Assembly (NCBI GenBank): GCA_030141605.1
Contig: JAQGDQ010000174.1
Coordinates: 62,001 to 126,000, forward strand
Reading direction: 5' to 3'
DNA length: 64,000 nt
Source of the DNA: Tubiluchus corallicola
Lineage: Eukaryota > Priapulida > Priapulimorpha > Priapulimorphida > Tubiluchidae
Positions within the stretch are counted from its first letter, which is position 1; the number at the start of each line of letters is the position of its first letter. Below the pieces are notes generated by a model that ran no database searches, was not told the DNA's origin, and saw nothing but the letters and a program-made list of their open reading frames with translations. Made by a program: the position numbers and the translations under genes. Shown piece after piece: positions 22,551-35,810 of this stretch.

Positions 22551-25500
22551 GTTAATTTTCGCTACTGGACATTCTGGTTTTCTTAACTACGTTTGCAGCT
22601 AGGAGACGTATACGAGCAAAAATTTAACAAAAATCACCTAGATATTAATAGTAGTAATCCCTATATTTAACACTTAATGAAGTCTACACGTTCGTTCAAG
22701 AGAGAATAGAAATTTTGAAATTTGCAATTGTTTTATATTACTAGTACAAATTACAATAACAGTAATTTTGGGTATATGGAACATTTGAGACCTCTTGTTC
22801 TCTATAGCCTATAGTGCCTTGTGATATCTTATTAACAGAGTTATTATATTCAGCAAGACATCTGAGCTCAGTGCAATTATTGATAATGCCAGATTAACGT
22901 ATAGTCATGGGCGTTTTCATAATACCTTCTTTGATTCTCACAACCCACATGCATACCTGGCCTCAGTGTCTTTTGGGAGTAATGTAATAAGTACTTACTG
23001 CAGATAATTCTGCGTTAAAATCAGATGTGATTGCATAATGTACGCATAAGCAGGGTTGGAAATTTTGCTGACACATTATGAGAGGAGCTGAAATAGCTCT
23101 ATATTATTGTTAGATTGAAAATCACGCGCTGTCTTCGTTTTAAAAACTTGCAGGAGGACGCAACGAATACACTCCCACTAACCTATATCTTCCTGGGCAG
23201 ACTGGAGCTTTTTTTATTCAAGGTATAAGGAGGCTTCATTACGCTCATCTTTTCGCGGTATTGTTAGCGAAGATCTGCAGGCTACCACGCATGCGCGAAG
23301 CAGAAAAAGGCAATCTACAAAAGACTCTAACGGAGATTGTGTAGGTGTTGATTGCACTATGTGACATGAACTTGCTGGCTAAATGACTATCATATTAATG
23401 TGCTGGGAGCTGCTTCTGCAGATGGTGTATCACTCGATAGATAATTCGTCTTAATGATATTTTTGTATCAGAAGAATTCTGCATGGTCCCACTAATCAAA
23501 GAAGATTGTGTCCACTGACTATTTTGCATATAGGTATGTACGAAATACTATAGTCAATATTAATGCATTTTTTTCTTTCGCAACTCGATCGCAAAAACAT
23601 GTTCAGTTAAAGAAACTGAACTTCCGCTCGAAGTTTGGAAAGTAATGTAAAAATATATTTACCACACCAGGTGTGGTAGTTTAAAAAAACACGTCATAAA
23701 ACTTCAAAAGTTAGTCTAAAACTGTTTAACGAATACACAGTAAAAGAGAACGCTTATTTGTTTTATTTTGAGTTTATTTCGTACATGTAAAAAGTGCATA
23801 TCATTATATAAAAAATATAAACACTCAGCCATATTGGCTATTACAAAACTTACAGTAGAAACTACTAAAAATATTTACATATTTGATATTTACATGTTTA
23901 ACTCTGAGTAGCAAGAATAACAGGTCTTGAATTAATTAACTATGTGCTCGCTCGTATAGGTAGCCTGCTGGAATGAACCAGCTTTTGAGTTACAAAGCTT
24001 ACATACACATGAATGTTTTAGATCAAAACGCTGGTTAGAGCAGATTTTATGGTGGAACCCGTGAACTGCATGTCTTGTTACGGCATGTGGGGTCTGCCTC
24101 CTGGGTTCTTTCCATTCATTTTGAATCATTGTCGGTGTATTATAGAATGCCAGCTCTGTCGACTTTACATTGTCTTCGACATTTGCTAGATATTTACAGA
24201 ATTCTCGAGTTAGGGTACTATCAAACATTTCTCAATTTCAATGCTGTGCCTTTCCGTATTACATGACAAAATTTTTCTTATTTACGGATAACTCCAAAAC
24301 CCTTTTCAAAAACTTCTTGTCCAAGTTTCAAAAAAATTGTAGATGGCATGTCGTCCCAAAGGCTATCACCTTTTGGGCCAAAGACGAACGAGTTCCTAGG
24401 ATTTGCCCAGCCCGACTTTCTGCCAAGTTGGATATTATAGCTTCACATACATACAAACAGCCTAGTGTCGGCGCCAGGTAATGGCAGAGTTTGAAAATTT
24501 TTACAATTTTTTGCGCATTGCGAATGTATGAACATTCGTGTAATCATTTAGAAATTTGTGATGCCATAACCAATGAGTGCACGGTATCAAAAGAAAATTT
24601 TGGTATTTTGGTAAAGCCTACCATTAACGAAATAGCCAAGGGCAAAATAAGCACTGGCGTAGCAAATGAGAAGCTACGCTTATTAAGGCTCTATTCTTCA
24701 ATTCAGCTACAACAACGTATTGCAGACTTAACGAGCATTTAATGTTTCGCTTTATGGAAAATATTATACAAGATTTCGATAAAGCTTTCTTTATTAAGTT
24801 TATATGATCTGGAGAACACGCTTATAAACTTCATCACCTTTTCATTGCGCATTGAATTTTCGCAGCTAAGTAGTTAAAGTTAAAAGGGGTTTTATTAAAA
24901 ACTTTGAAACTAAAAAAAGCATCGAAGACGCCTCGATTGTAATGTCCAACAGCAATTTTAGTGTGAGAGTGTTTACAAATAGCAACCAATTTTTATAGGC
25001 AGAGCCTATGATAGATGCAAAGAACTAATTGTTAAATCCCTCTTAGGATATGTCTTAAAACTATAGTTAACAGCTGAAATGAGATGTAATGGGTGTGTTC
25101 TATTTTATACATTCATTATTATTGTCAGGAGAGAATTTATTATGATACATATATGTATCACTTTTTTTACAAATATGTCCCAGTTATTTGTAGTTCTAAT
25201 TCTAAAACTATTGAAATCAGCCATGTGATCAGAGGCACAATATGGTCATGAACACTAGATTGGAGAGTACTTTTCGTTTCTTGCCAGTTCAAGACACTCA
25301 GATGTCCACACACTCTTATAAAATGTCTAGAAGCTTTCTACGTTGCAATATTACAGCTGCTATACTAAAATTTATAAACAATGGCAGACTGTAAAAATGT
25401 GGGCATTTTGAATGCACTGGAAGAAGGACCGAAACTACTGCCATATTCTAAAATAATCCGTAATTGAATGTGAGGACAAAGTTGCTTGGTAATGTAACCG

Positions 25501-26095
25501 ATTTTGTTCTCCACTTGCAAAAATTAAGGACCAATAAACAGAATGAGTAAATAAGTAGAGAAAATAGAAAAACTTTACAAAGATAGTTTTGATTGGTGAA
25601 TCAATTGGTCACATTAGAAGTCTATTGTGAAATTAAAAAAACGTTTTGTAGTATAACTTCTCGTTAAAATTCTGACATGACGATGAAATGCAAAAAGAGC
25701 TACGTTTTAGAGTTTGACTAAAATTACATTTGAACTGTTTACAAGTGAACCACTCAAAATCAGGGTGCAGTAAAGGCATTCTTTCTAAAAACATATACAA
25801 TCATGATCATGACGAAGCAGTATACCTAAAAAGTAAAGAACTATTAATTCCATATCAGGGTCACTCTCTGTTCCTTTCTACAGAGGAAGCCTTGATCGTC
25901 AACGCCACTTTACACTATAAAGTTTCATACTTGCAGGAAATGTAACTCCAGCGAAGGAAATATAGTTAGATTGACTGAAGTCCTATAAAAAGTGAAGTCG
26001 TGAAAATTTAAACACAAGAAATTATATGCGCGAACATAGTGGGTATTTATAAGGCAATCTGACCTAAATTCTAGGATCTAAGACCACAGATAGTG
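22551..26095. other. AT-rich intergenic interval, no supported gene
   Basis: Several short ORFs near 23.9-24.8 kb look mildly protein-like but have no recognisable domain. They may be relics of a transposon. Nothing else is seen. Confidence 0.4.
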
Positions 26096-26286
26096 ACTGG
26101 CTGACTGACTGACTGACTGATTGATTGATTGACTGACTGACTGACCGAATAACAAACTAACTGACTGACTAACTGACTGATTGACTGGCTGACTGGCTGA
26201 CTGACTGACTGACTGACTGACTGACTGACTGACTGACTGACTGACTGACTGACTGACTGACTGACTGACTGACTGACTGACTGAGT
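26096..26286. repeat. (CTGA)n tetranucleotide array
   Basis: Long CTGA runs interrupted by ATTG and GGCTG variants. The unit is the reverse complement of the CAGT unit at 22214-22394, so the two arrays are inverted relative to each other 3.7 kb apart. Confidence 0.96.
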
Positions 26287-27960
26287 GGTTAGCTGGCTGT
26301 CTGACTAACTGCCTGGATGACTGACTAACGGATTAGGTAATCAGCTGTTTAATCGGCAAATGAGTGATTGAGGAAGAGGATTACTGATTATTATATGAAA
26401 TTCTGATTGCTTACCCCTATTATGTCCCATTACATTATCGTATACAGCAGCAATTTTATGTTTTTATGACGATAATATTGTAGTCATAGCCATCTGTAAT
26501 ATGTCAAAAATTACTTTTTACAGCAAAATTTAATCAGTCAAAATATTGTGTGCATTGAGCTCTATATTTGCGTTTGAGTTTGACAAGAAAAACTCACACA
26601 CGAAGAAAACCATGATAATCCCGAATTTTAAAATTTGAATGTGATGTGCAGACAAATGTTAATAAATTATTATCGAAAATTAAGGAGCTATCATCAAAAC
26701 AAAAATGGACAAATTCATTTGTTAAGCTCACTAATATAATGTGTATTTCAAAATGAAAATATAAATAACATCGAAACGAATCTAAACCTTCTTGTCCGCC
26801 TTACTTGTGCGCACGCACAGTCGCACACGTACACACAATTATTAGCTGACGCCATCTTAAAACAATGCTACAAGTGCTGCCATCTACAAGTGACAATGCA
26901 TACCTTACAACTAAATTTGTGAAAGTCATTTCATTTCACTGCACATTGAAGGCATTGAGCTAGGTGTTAGTAAGCTAAGCAACCATTAATTAAACTCAAT
27001 CTAACAGGTTCCCACAATTATCTTGGGGTCCGGTAGAAAGCCCTACTGCTCCATCTGTCGAGGAAAATCAAAACTGGCGCTAGTCGCGTATATTTGTATT
27101 TCCCAAATCTGTTGTAGCAGTAGTTGTTGAAACTAACAGTTTTGTAGTGTTCCGGCAGCAACAAGCAATACTATAGAGTGGCTAAAACGGGAAAGAAAAG
27201 AAAGAAAAACAAGAAGAAAAATCTGAGAGGAGAAACAGTGGTGAAATGCCTGTGTAGGGAAGCCTGGTAGCGTGGCAAGTCAGCGAGAAGTGATATGTAA
27301 TTCTTGCAGAGAAACAAATGTGGAATGGCTGAAACGGCAAAGCAAAGAAGCAGTCGTGAAATTCCTTCAGCGGAGTAAACAGAAATTCTGCAAAAACATG
27401 ACTAGTAACCAACCACCACTGCTGCGTCAGTTAACTTCGTGCATGCAACAATCTGAAGTCTCGAGAGAAGCCAAGTTACTATCAATGAAGCCAGTTTACA
27501 CAGAAATGTAATAAAAACATGTTGCAAGGTTTTCACACATCTGACAGCATGCCCTGGGAGGACCACTTCGATCTCTCCTCTTACACATTTCGCCTGCATC
27601 ACATTTTAACTTTTCCATTTCCCACAGTTCGAAGTATTGTCCTTAAAAGTTTTGATCTTTGGAACCTTGTGTTTCCTCCTAATAGCAAAGCATTTTATGA
27701 CTTACTTTCTTCGCGTCATATGGAATATCAAAGCAAGAAAGCAATTAGCCCCAGAAATCTGTTCAGCTGACTATATCTGACAGCACTAACCCACAAAGTC
27801 ACATATTTACTAATGCGTTATTAACTATTAGGCCCATTATATGGAGACCAGTCTCCGATGAATCTAGTCTCCTAATGGCATTTCTTGCTGTGCACAGGCT
27901 GAAAATTATTTCTATTCATTATGAGCGCATAAAAAGTTTTCAGGAGACTATTTTCTAGGC
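26287..27960. other. Intergenic interval, nothing recognised
   Basis: Contains a purine-rich run near 27190-27230 and a short open frame at 27272-27511 without recognisable homology. No splice or family evidence for a gene. Confidence 0.4.
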
Positions 27961-27964
27961 TTAA

Positions 27965-28505
27965 AGCACAAGAAAACCCTCCACTTACGTAAAACTTGCA
28001 AAATTCGTCTTGAAATTTTATACCATTTACATACTGCATTTTTGCATACAGGACTTGCGTCGATAGTAACGCAGTATAAAACGTGTAAATTTAAACTCCC
28101 GCGTGAGACGCAGCCATTTTGCGAAAAGTCATTTGCGAAACAAGTTTAGATAACATTGTGTAAAGTTTCAAAAATAATCGGAGCATATATAGCGCACAAC
28201 ATTTTAAATGATTAATAATTTTCTTTTCTAGTTACATAAGTCTTTCAAGTAGGCAAGCGGAATGCCAAGTAATATTACTTTGCATGGAAAGTTTTTTGAG
28301 ACATAGTTTAACATTTCCCTTTCTTCCCTTGATTTACATTGTGCGTATATGACGTCGTGTAGAGGCGCGGTCGGAACAGTATTGCGGGAGATTTAAAATG
28401 AAAACAAAACAAAAATCCCTTTTTACGCGAGTACGATATATGCATAAAATTACTATAAAGTAATATAATTTTGAGGCGATTTTTCTGAACCCCTTTTCTT
28501 GTCCT
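27965..28505 (+). mobile_element. TTAA-flanked MITE, full-length copy (541 bp)
   Basis: It begins AGCACAAGAAAACCCTCC and ends with the complement of a near-identical word (CCCCTTTTCTTGTCC), so it has short terminal inverted repeats. TTAA lies immediately outside both ends (27961-27964 and 28506-28509). It shares long blocks with copies at 45302, 52991 and 53858, for example TTTCTTTTCTAGTTACATA and GGCGCGGTCGGAACAGTATT. TTAA duplications are typical of piggyBac-type transposition, but these ends do not look like canonical piggyBac ends. There is no coding capacity. Confidence 0.78.
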
Positions 28506-28509
28506 TTAA

Positions 28510-29880
28510 ATAGTTAACTAGCGAAATCAAACTATTTCTCTGCCACGCGAAATGACACAGTAAATTTAACTGCTAAACTTACTGAAAATACATAATCCAT
28601 TTATCCGCCCCCGCTAATTATTGAGAAAATGTATTGATTCAGCAGCTCCTTACACTTTATTAATAAATCTCACAGAATAATGCACTGCTTTTGCCGATAT
28701 TATTAACAGATTTTGCGAAGCAGCCTTTTTGTTTGATCGAACAAACGATCTTTTAATTTTCCCAGTCTAGTGTGACGCAATTTCCCCCATTGACGTCAAT
28801 ACGGGTGATAATTGTAGCTGGAAACTCCCTGCAAATTTACCGTATGTCTCTCTGCATTATGTTGAAATACATCTATCTGTTATTACCTTCGTCAACACAT
28901 CACTTGTGCTTGATGATGACATTTGAGCACTTGGTGACAATCTCCAAGGAAAGATGGAAAAAAACAAACGTGACAAGCTTATCATAATTTTTTCTTCATT
29001 TGCTAGAACACGGATTGTATAACTTTATATGCGTAATAGCTGTCCTCTATTTACTTTTATTCAAGTAAGAGACATTACTGCCTATTCAAGGAACAGAACA
29101 TTGTGAACACTTTCCCAGAATGAGTGCTCGTGCTTTTGTTGAATTCTGCAGTCACAGTTACAGCGTCATAGAAATCTTCACATGTGTTTTAATCAGCGTC
29201 CTACTTTTTCATGTGGTACTCCATTTTCATCCGTAATGATTACTAGAATAAGAGTTGACTTTTGTAAATTTAGTCAAGATTTATACCGCAGAAAATGTAA
29301 AAATTACGGTATCAGCTACATGCTAATATGATTCTACGTATGAATCAGTTAGTCATTACATAATTACCTGCCCTTTTTTACCACCAGGTGAGATATGATT
29401 TATTTAATAATCTCTGCGCTCTCTTGTCGGCTTTTAATATGCATGTTTAGAGTCTTGCAACAAATGAACTTGTACGTTTGTTTCTGCATGGCAATTCTAT
29501 CCTAGATAATTCTGTGAGCACACAAATTTGTGTATTAGTTGTATTAGTGCAGTCTTTTATATGCAGACACTAAGAGCTTGAAAAGGTGTTAACTAAGTTA
29601 CTATTCCTACATAGTCATATTTATAATCATTGCAACATTTACTGTAAATTGTTATCACAATTGTCTGCATCTTTCTAACGTTTCGCTCCCGCTAGCGGAG
29701 AACATATATCAGTTTTCAAACCGTCTGTTTTAAACCTAGTTTGTCAAATTACATCTTGAATAAACTTAATATGTTTAAACTAAACCAAATATTCCAATCT
29801 AAGATGGGACAGCTAATCATCTCCATACAATGCATTTCTAAACTCAATCCCCATTGTACCTAGAATCGAAGAAATTTCGA
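28510..29880. other. AT-rich intergenic interval, nothing recognised
   Basis: No repeat or coding signal that I can support. Confidence 0.4.
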
Positions 29881-29899
29881 AATTGATTATAACCGTAGA

Positions 29900-30260
29900 G
29901 TTGTTCGTCGTCCCCTCTAAGCCAAATATTTGAAAACTAAAAAACTGTCGTCCAACTTATTTCGTATTCTATTTCTCAAGTGTCTCCTAATGTAGCTTCC
30001 CCTCTGATCAAAGTTTCTTCTCTTTGCGTAAATACTTTGCGTAAATTGTACTTTGTATAAATTAAATTCAGCAATATTAACGTAGATTGATCAAACGAAA
30101 TTAAGTGTTTAGGAATCTACATTGATGACAAGTTAAACCGGAACTCTCATATTTAACACTTACCTATAAAATAAGTGACATTACTGGTAAGTTCGTCTAA
30201 CACAGATACTACTTAGATGTTCAGCACTTAAATTAATAAACATACTATGGTCTGACATTC
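29900..30260 (+). mobile_element. Decayed LINE fragment (RT C-terminal region)
   Basis: At 30100-30153 the plus strand reads IKCLGIYIDDKLNRNSHI, the well-known LINE RT motif (xLGxxIDxxLxWxxHI). It is followed by KISDITGKF and, after stops, YYGLTFPYS, in the order seen in CR1/Jockey-type elements. It is broken by stops and runs into the tetranucleotide array at 30265. Confidence 0.6.
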
Positions 30261-30264
30261 CCTT

Positions 30265-30360
30265 ACTCATTCACTCACTCACACACTCACTCGCTGGCTC
30301 GCTCGCTCACTCATTCACTCGCTCACTCACTCACTCACTCACTTTACTTACTTACTTACG

Positions 30361-30424
<64 letters not shown>

Positions 30425-30650
30425 CACTCACTCACTCACTCATTCACTCACTCACTCACTCACTCACTCACTCACTCACTCACTCACTCACTCACTCACT
30501 CACTCACTCACTCACTCACTCACTCACTCACTTACTTACTCACTCACTTACTTACTTACTTAGTTACTTGCTTGCTTGTTTGTTTGCTTGCTTGCTTGCT
30601 TGCTTGCTTACTCGCTTATTTGCTTGCTTGTTTGCTTGCTTACTTACTCT
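30265..30650. repeat. Tetranucleotide array ACTC / ACTT / GCTT
   Basis: Blocks of ACTC, ACTT, ACTC again, then TTGC/GCTT units, about 385 bp in all. It abuts the LINE relic, as many LINE 3' tails do. Confidence 0.96.
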
Positions 30651-31574
30651 GTGGAGATGAGGAAAGAAAGTCAGATAATCAAATAAAAATATTCGCATCA
30701 GGATTAAGGTGAGTGTTAGGGTTAGAGCTATGATTGGAGTTAGGGTTATTTCTTTTTTCTCTGATTTTTTTCTGTAACTTTTTCTCCTGTGGCTTTTTTC
30801 TTTGACTTTTTTGCGATTTCTTTACCTGTGACTTTATTACTTTGGATTTATTCAGTTATAGGCCTGCATGAAAAAAATGCAGTTTAAAAGACGTCTAAAG
30901 TTGTTGGGCAAGTTGTAAGTTCACGGCAATGTTTCAATGTTACACTTACATAGAAAGTTTAGCATGACATTTATTTCTATAAGGAAGTCACGAGCGCTTC
31001 TATTAACAAGCGACCTGTAATTGTCCCTGTTGAGCTGCTGTCGGTCATGTTTCTTTCACAGAATGTGTCAGTGGCGTAATCGTGATTCAGATGCTACAAT
31101 TACAGAATGTAGGCGTGAGCACGGATGCAGAACGGTGCAGAAATCCACGCAGAAAACTCTATTGTTATATGAACTTTTGTATAAAAGAGGAACACACGGT
31201 TAAGCAAAAGCAGACGAGACATGCCGTCTATTTCAATTCTCACTTTAGGTGTCATTTGAATACAGTGACATTTTACACTCACTCATTTTACTCTGTCATT
31301 TTATTTTTGCCATGTATAATTGCAACTTGAGTGTATCATTCAATATCTATCTTCCTGTGTAACGGACACCCACAAGCTATTGACGTTTTTGGGCACCATC
31401 GATTGCATTTGTCAAGCTGCTAATTGTAGGACTAATTGTAGGTTCTACATGTAATATTAGTAATTTCGAACAGGTAGATTTACAAGTTTCACAATCAAAA
31501 CCAAAGCAACCAATATGGGGAATGCAAATTAATGATAGAGTGCAATGTAATGCAGCATGCATAGCATAACAAAG

Positions 31575-31965
31575 AGTTGTGTATTGTATTATACTGTAAT
31601 GTAGCATTGTGTAGTGTAGTGTTGTGTTGTGTAGTGTAGTGTGGGGTGGGCGGGGCGGGGCGATGCGGTGCGGTGCAGGGCAGTGCAGTTCAGTGCGGTG
31701 TGGTGGAGTACACGGCAGTGTAGTGTAGTGTAGTGTAGTGTAGTGTAGTGTAGTGTAGTGTAGTGTAGTGTAGTGTAGTGTAGTGTAGTGTAGTGTAGTG
31801 TAGTGTAGTGTAGTGTAGTGTAGTGTAGTGTAGTGTAGTGTAGTGTAGTGTAGTGTAGTGTAGTGCAGTGCAGTGCAGTGTAGTGTAGTTTAGTGTAGTA
31901 TAGTGTAGTGCAGCATAGCTACCATAGCGTAGTGTAGGGTAGTATTAGTGTAGTGTAGTATAATT
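31575..31965. repeat. Pentanucleotide array (GTGTA)n, left arm of a large inverted pair
   Basis: About 75 GTGTA-type units, near-perfect between 31718 and 31865 and degenerate (GGGGC, GCAGT) at the edges. The complementary array lies at 32062-32505. Confidence 0.96.
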
Positions 31966-32061
31966 ATTTATCATTCTTTCAGAATAACTAAGTGTGGCTT
32001 TTGCGGTGTGTATTTTAAACGAAGTTTTATATTTTGGTAGCTGGTTTGAGCTCTCAGACTT

Positions 32062-32505
32062 ACACTAAACTACACTACACTATATACGCTACATTGCACT
32101 AAACTGCACTACACTACGATGTGCAACGCTACACTCCTCTACACTACTCTATGCTACGCAACACTACACTACATTACACTACACTACACTACACTGCACT
32201 GCACTACACTACACTATGCTACACTACGCTACACTACACTACACTACACTACGCTACACTACACTACACTACACTACACTACACTACACTACACTACACT
32301 ACACTACACTACACTACACTACACTACAATGTACTACAGTACACTACAATACATTAAGCTACGCAACATTACACTACACTTCACTACACTGCACTACACT
32401 ACACTACACTGCACTGCACTACACTACACTATGCTACACTACGCTACACTACACTACACTACACTACGCTACGCTACACTACGCTACACTACACTACACT
32501 GTACA
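32062..32505. repeat. Pentanucleotide array (CTACA)n, right arm of the inverted pair
   Basis: About 85 CTACA-type units with scattered variants, the reverse complement of the array at 31575-31965 and separated from it by about 100 bp. It contains a higher-order duplication: 32150-32290 and 32385-32500 share the same pattern of variant units. Confidence 0.96.
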
Positions 32506-32609
32506 AAACTCTAGTAGCCTGCACTAGACACACACACACCACGGAGTTCTTACACTTCATCGTATGTACCAGAAAGATTGATCAGTTGCAACAAGATATC
32601 ACCAAAAGA

Positions 32610-32705
32610 CAAAGCCACATTTATTTGTCGTCATTCATTAACAGACATTAGCACTAACAGCTGTTTAGCAGCACATAAATAATGAATAATATGTTGGACA
32701 TCACT
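32610..32705 (-). mobile_element. SINE tail fragment
   Basis: The plus-strand ATTTATTTGTCGTCATTCAT, then AACAGACATTAGCACTA, matches the tail of the SINE copy at 20866-21085 with moderate divergence. The tRNA-like head is missing. Confidence 0.5.
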
Positions 32706-32709
32706 GGGC

Positions 32710-34850
32710 ATGCAAGGCTAAATTTGTAACATATTCGTCAATCGCGTGAAAAATTAAATATAAAATAAGTCCAACTTGATATTGAATTGAATGCCTATTT
32801 ATCAGTTTAAACGAGTTTGCTTGTCTTTTTGCTTATATGAAAAATTCTTCCATTGAAAATTTTTGCCAGAAAAAAGTCCAACGGCTGAAAGCTCTAGCAG
32901 AGCAGTTTCTATGCTGTTTTTAGCAAAGAGTTTTCCTCTGTGTTTTTGTGTTTAATTCACACTCAAAGCTCTTTTCATCCTTTGCCTATTAAATCGCATT
33001 ACAACACTAAGTCTTTAATAATGCACCTTACGTTACATCGCTAAATCTTTAATAGTGCAGCTTGCAAGATGTTTTTGTCGTGTGAAACCTTGTGTAACGA
33101 AATGTTGTGAAACATAATAACGATACCTTGTAATTTGTTTGCAGTAAGTGGTGATTTTTCTTTGAAGTTGAAACTTAATTAAATCAATTTACTACATCTT
33201 TAATTAACTCTAACCGATTTTGCTTAGGACACTTCTTGACAAGGCTAGCTTGTTTAGTAAAAATTATAGGTTCAGAGGGAAAAGCTATAATTAACCATAT
33301 TTAAATTTTGAAGCAATGAGCATGTTTGTGTATTCTTTTGTTTTCCATGGGCATCATAAATACTGTAGTATGAAATAACTGCACTTTACATGACATCACT
33401 TTTAATAATAATGATGATAATAATAATAACAATAAAACTAATAAAAAATTTTTATTGCTATAAAAATTGTACGTCACAGAACCACTATGCATTTAAAGTT
33501 TTATGGTATAACCAGTGTTTCCACTGCTGTGAGCAAGATTGTTATCACGCAATAAAATGAGTTTACAAACAAAAACACAAGTGAAGCTGTAATTAGTTAC
33601 AAAAATACATAAAACTTTACATTCAGTTCGCAGAGTGCAGAGTACTTAACACATTTACAAAACTTTTTTTGTAAAATTTTAAGCATATGAAATTGAAAGT
33701 GGGTGCTTTCTTGGTGTTTTGCGTTGGTTGATTGGAAAAAGTTAAATTATCATAGTCATCATCATCATGGTCGTCCTCGTTGTCATCGTCATCGTCGTCA
33801 TCATCACCATCATTATGACATGTGATTTTACTGAAAATCTTGACAAATTTTTGAATATTGAAGTTTGATCATTTTTTCTAACATTTCGGTCTACGTTACA
33901 GCTTACACGGAATTACTTGGAAAATTTCTTGGCATGTTTACATGATGCTGTTAAAATTAAATTTTTTCTTAGCTGGACAAAAATTTCGTCCTAAATCAAT
34001 GGAAACCATAAGCTGTCGTTACGTTCTTCGCTTTTGTTCACTGAAATTCCGATACTGGGCTTGGAAACATCTCACAATTCTACAAGTTGTTTGAGAAGCT
34101 ATGCTATCTATAGATTTATTTGCAGTTGAAATTAATTCTTGAATGTGCCTTTGTATAGTCCACCGTCTCCACCAATGTTAGACTTGCTTTATTCTCATCA
34201 TCCTTTAATTACATTTTACCTGCTCGTGTTTAGTTGTGAGTGTAATCGATCATTAACCAGTGTTCAGCTGTTATTAGATTAGAATTACTATCGGCTAGTT
34301 TTTGATTACAAGACGTGATACGTGCCATTTAATGCATTAGCGGTACCATTCTCCAAATTACTGCTTCAATTGTGTTGGTTTTTATAGCAGTAATAAAGAG
34401 AAGGTAACTTAGAAGCCAGTGAACTCTGCAACATAAAACAGTCTCATTGGCCGTATGTTGATTAACATACTTTGATTTACTTAATCCCCTTACAGTATTA
34501 AACTGTAAGCAACTCGTTGTCTGTAAAGTACGAATCAAAATTTCAGCTCCATAGCAAGAAACAGCAATTTTGAAAATAAGCACTGGTTATTTAAAAATTA
34601 TTTTGCCTCGAAATAAAATTCCACAATACAAGGCGTGTTGACGGTTACGGATCCCTTTTCTCGTCTGGAGGGGGCGAATTACGAAAGATCTTCGTTGAGG
34701 TAAATGCATAATAGCCATAATTAGGTGGGTGCATGTGTTTTGAAAGAAGAATGACTAATTAGTTTTTTGCTTTAGTAATTTTGTTTGGTAACTATAGACA
34801 CTTAGTAGTGTAGATGATCTCTACCTGGACAATTCGTTACTCACTTTCTG
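32710..34850. other. AT-rich intergenic interval
   Basis: Holds a degenerate TCA/TCG trinucleotide run at about 33757-33815. Nothing else is recognised. Confidence 0.4.
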
Positions 34851-34854
34851 CATG

Positions 34855-35345
34855 CATATTTTGTGATTGGACATTTAGTAACGAAATATTTAGTAAATGC
34901 GCTTTAGAAATGCAAGACATTTGGTAACTCCTATACCTAATACGCTTGGTAAATACTAATGGACACTTGGTAAATAGACACCCGATAATGGCTAATTGGA
35001 ATTCTTTGTTACGGAACACTTATGCACCTGAGCACTTGGTAACATTGTTGGTATAGTTGGTAAGTGGGCATTTGGTAATAAGACGCCTATTAGATAGGTA
35101 TGTCTTTGGTAACTTTGACACTTGACACTTGTATAAAGTGTCCGACTACAAAACGCAAATTTATGTAATTGCAAGTTGCCAATGGTCAGATTACCTAATG
35201 TCCAGGTTACAAAACGTCGCCTATATTCGCGCAGTCACCAATTTTTCAATGTTACGGTTCCAAGCGTTGGAATTAGACATGCTTCGGATATACGCCTACT
35301 TGGTAACCGATAACTTTTTAACTTTGCGCAGAACGCGAGTTGTGT
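34855..35345. repeat. Degenerate short tandem repeat built on GACACTTGGTAA
   Basis: At least a dozen diverged units of about 12-25 bp share ACATTTGGTAA, ACACTTGGTAA or TTGGTAAC, or the complement TTACCAA/TTACAAAA. It ends about 470 bp upstream of the start codon of the prohormone-like gene. Similar words (AAATGTCC) recur near 44877-44950. Confidence 0.6.
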
Positions 35346-35810
35346 AAATCGGGTACTCGGTTATTGCAGATCTGAGGCGTCAACTGTCTGAACTTCCGTT
35401 GCTGTCAAGTGTATATAGATTACTAAATGTCCGAGTTAAAAATAATACATTTACCAGTTACGAACTGCTGTTATACAAACCTGTAGTATGTTGCCGTGAC
35501 TAACAAAGATATCAAATATCCACAAATATACACAAGCTTTGACTTCTTATCTATAATAGTAACAATCAATTTTGAATATATATTATACTGACAAAAATTC
35601 TTATTGCTTTCCATAAATAAAAATGGCGGCGATTTTCTAGTCATTTAACAGCAGGTAGCTGATACAACAAAGGTCAAAGAAATGAAGAAAATGTTGGTGC
35701 TTTGGTCACTTTTCTGACTTATTTGAGAGTTTCTTCACAGTGAAACTAATGTTTTGTATTTTGTATTTTTCCTTACAGGTTAAGCTATTTCTTGCTGACA
35801 AGTTAAAGGC

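Noticed and set aside
22076-22555. CRISPR-like regularity in the CAGT array
   Set aside because: Uniform 4-bp tandem units without spacers; a eukaryotic microsatellite.
23932-24228. Cysteine/histidine-rich minus-strand ORF resembling a piggyBac C-terminal zinc finger
   Set aside because: Spacing of Cys and His does not match the family well, and no transposase core is nearby. Would need a profile search.
24491-24742. 83-codon plus-strand ORF with protein-like composition
   Set aside because: No recognisable family, no start or splice context; may be a transposon relic.
30705-30755. Telomere-like GTTAGGGTTAG words
   Set aside because: Only two or three short, interrupted matches; not a telomeric array.
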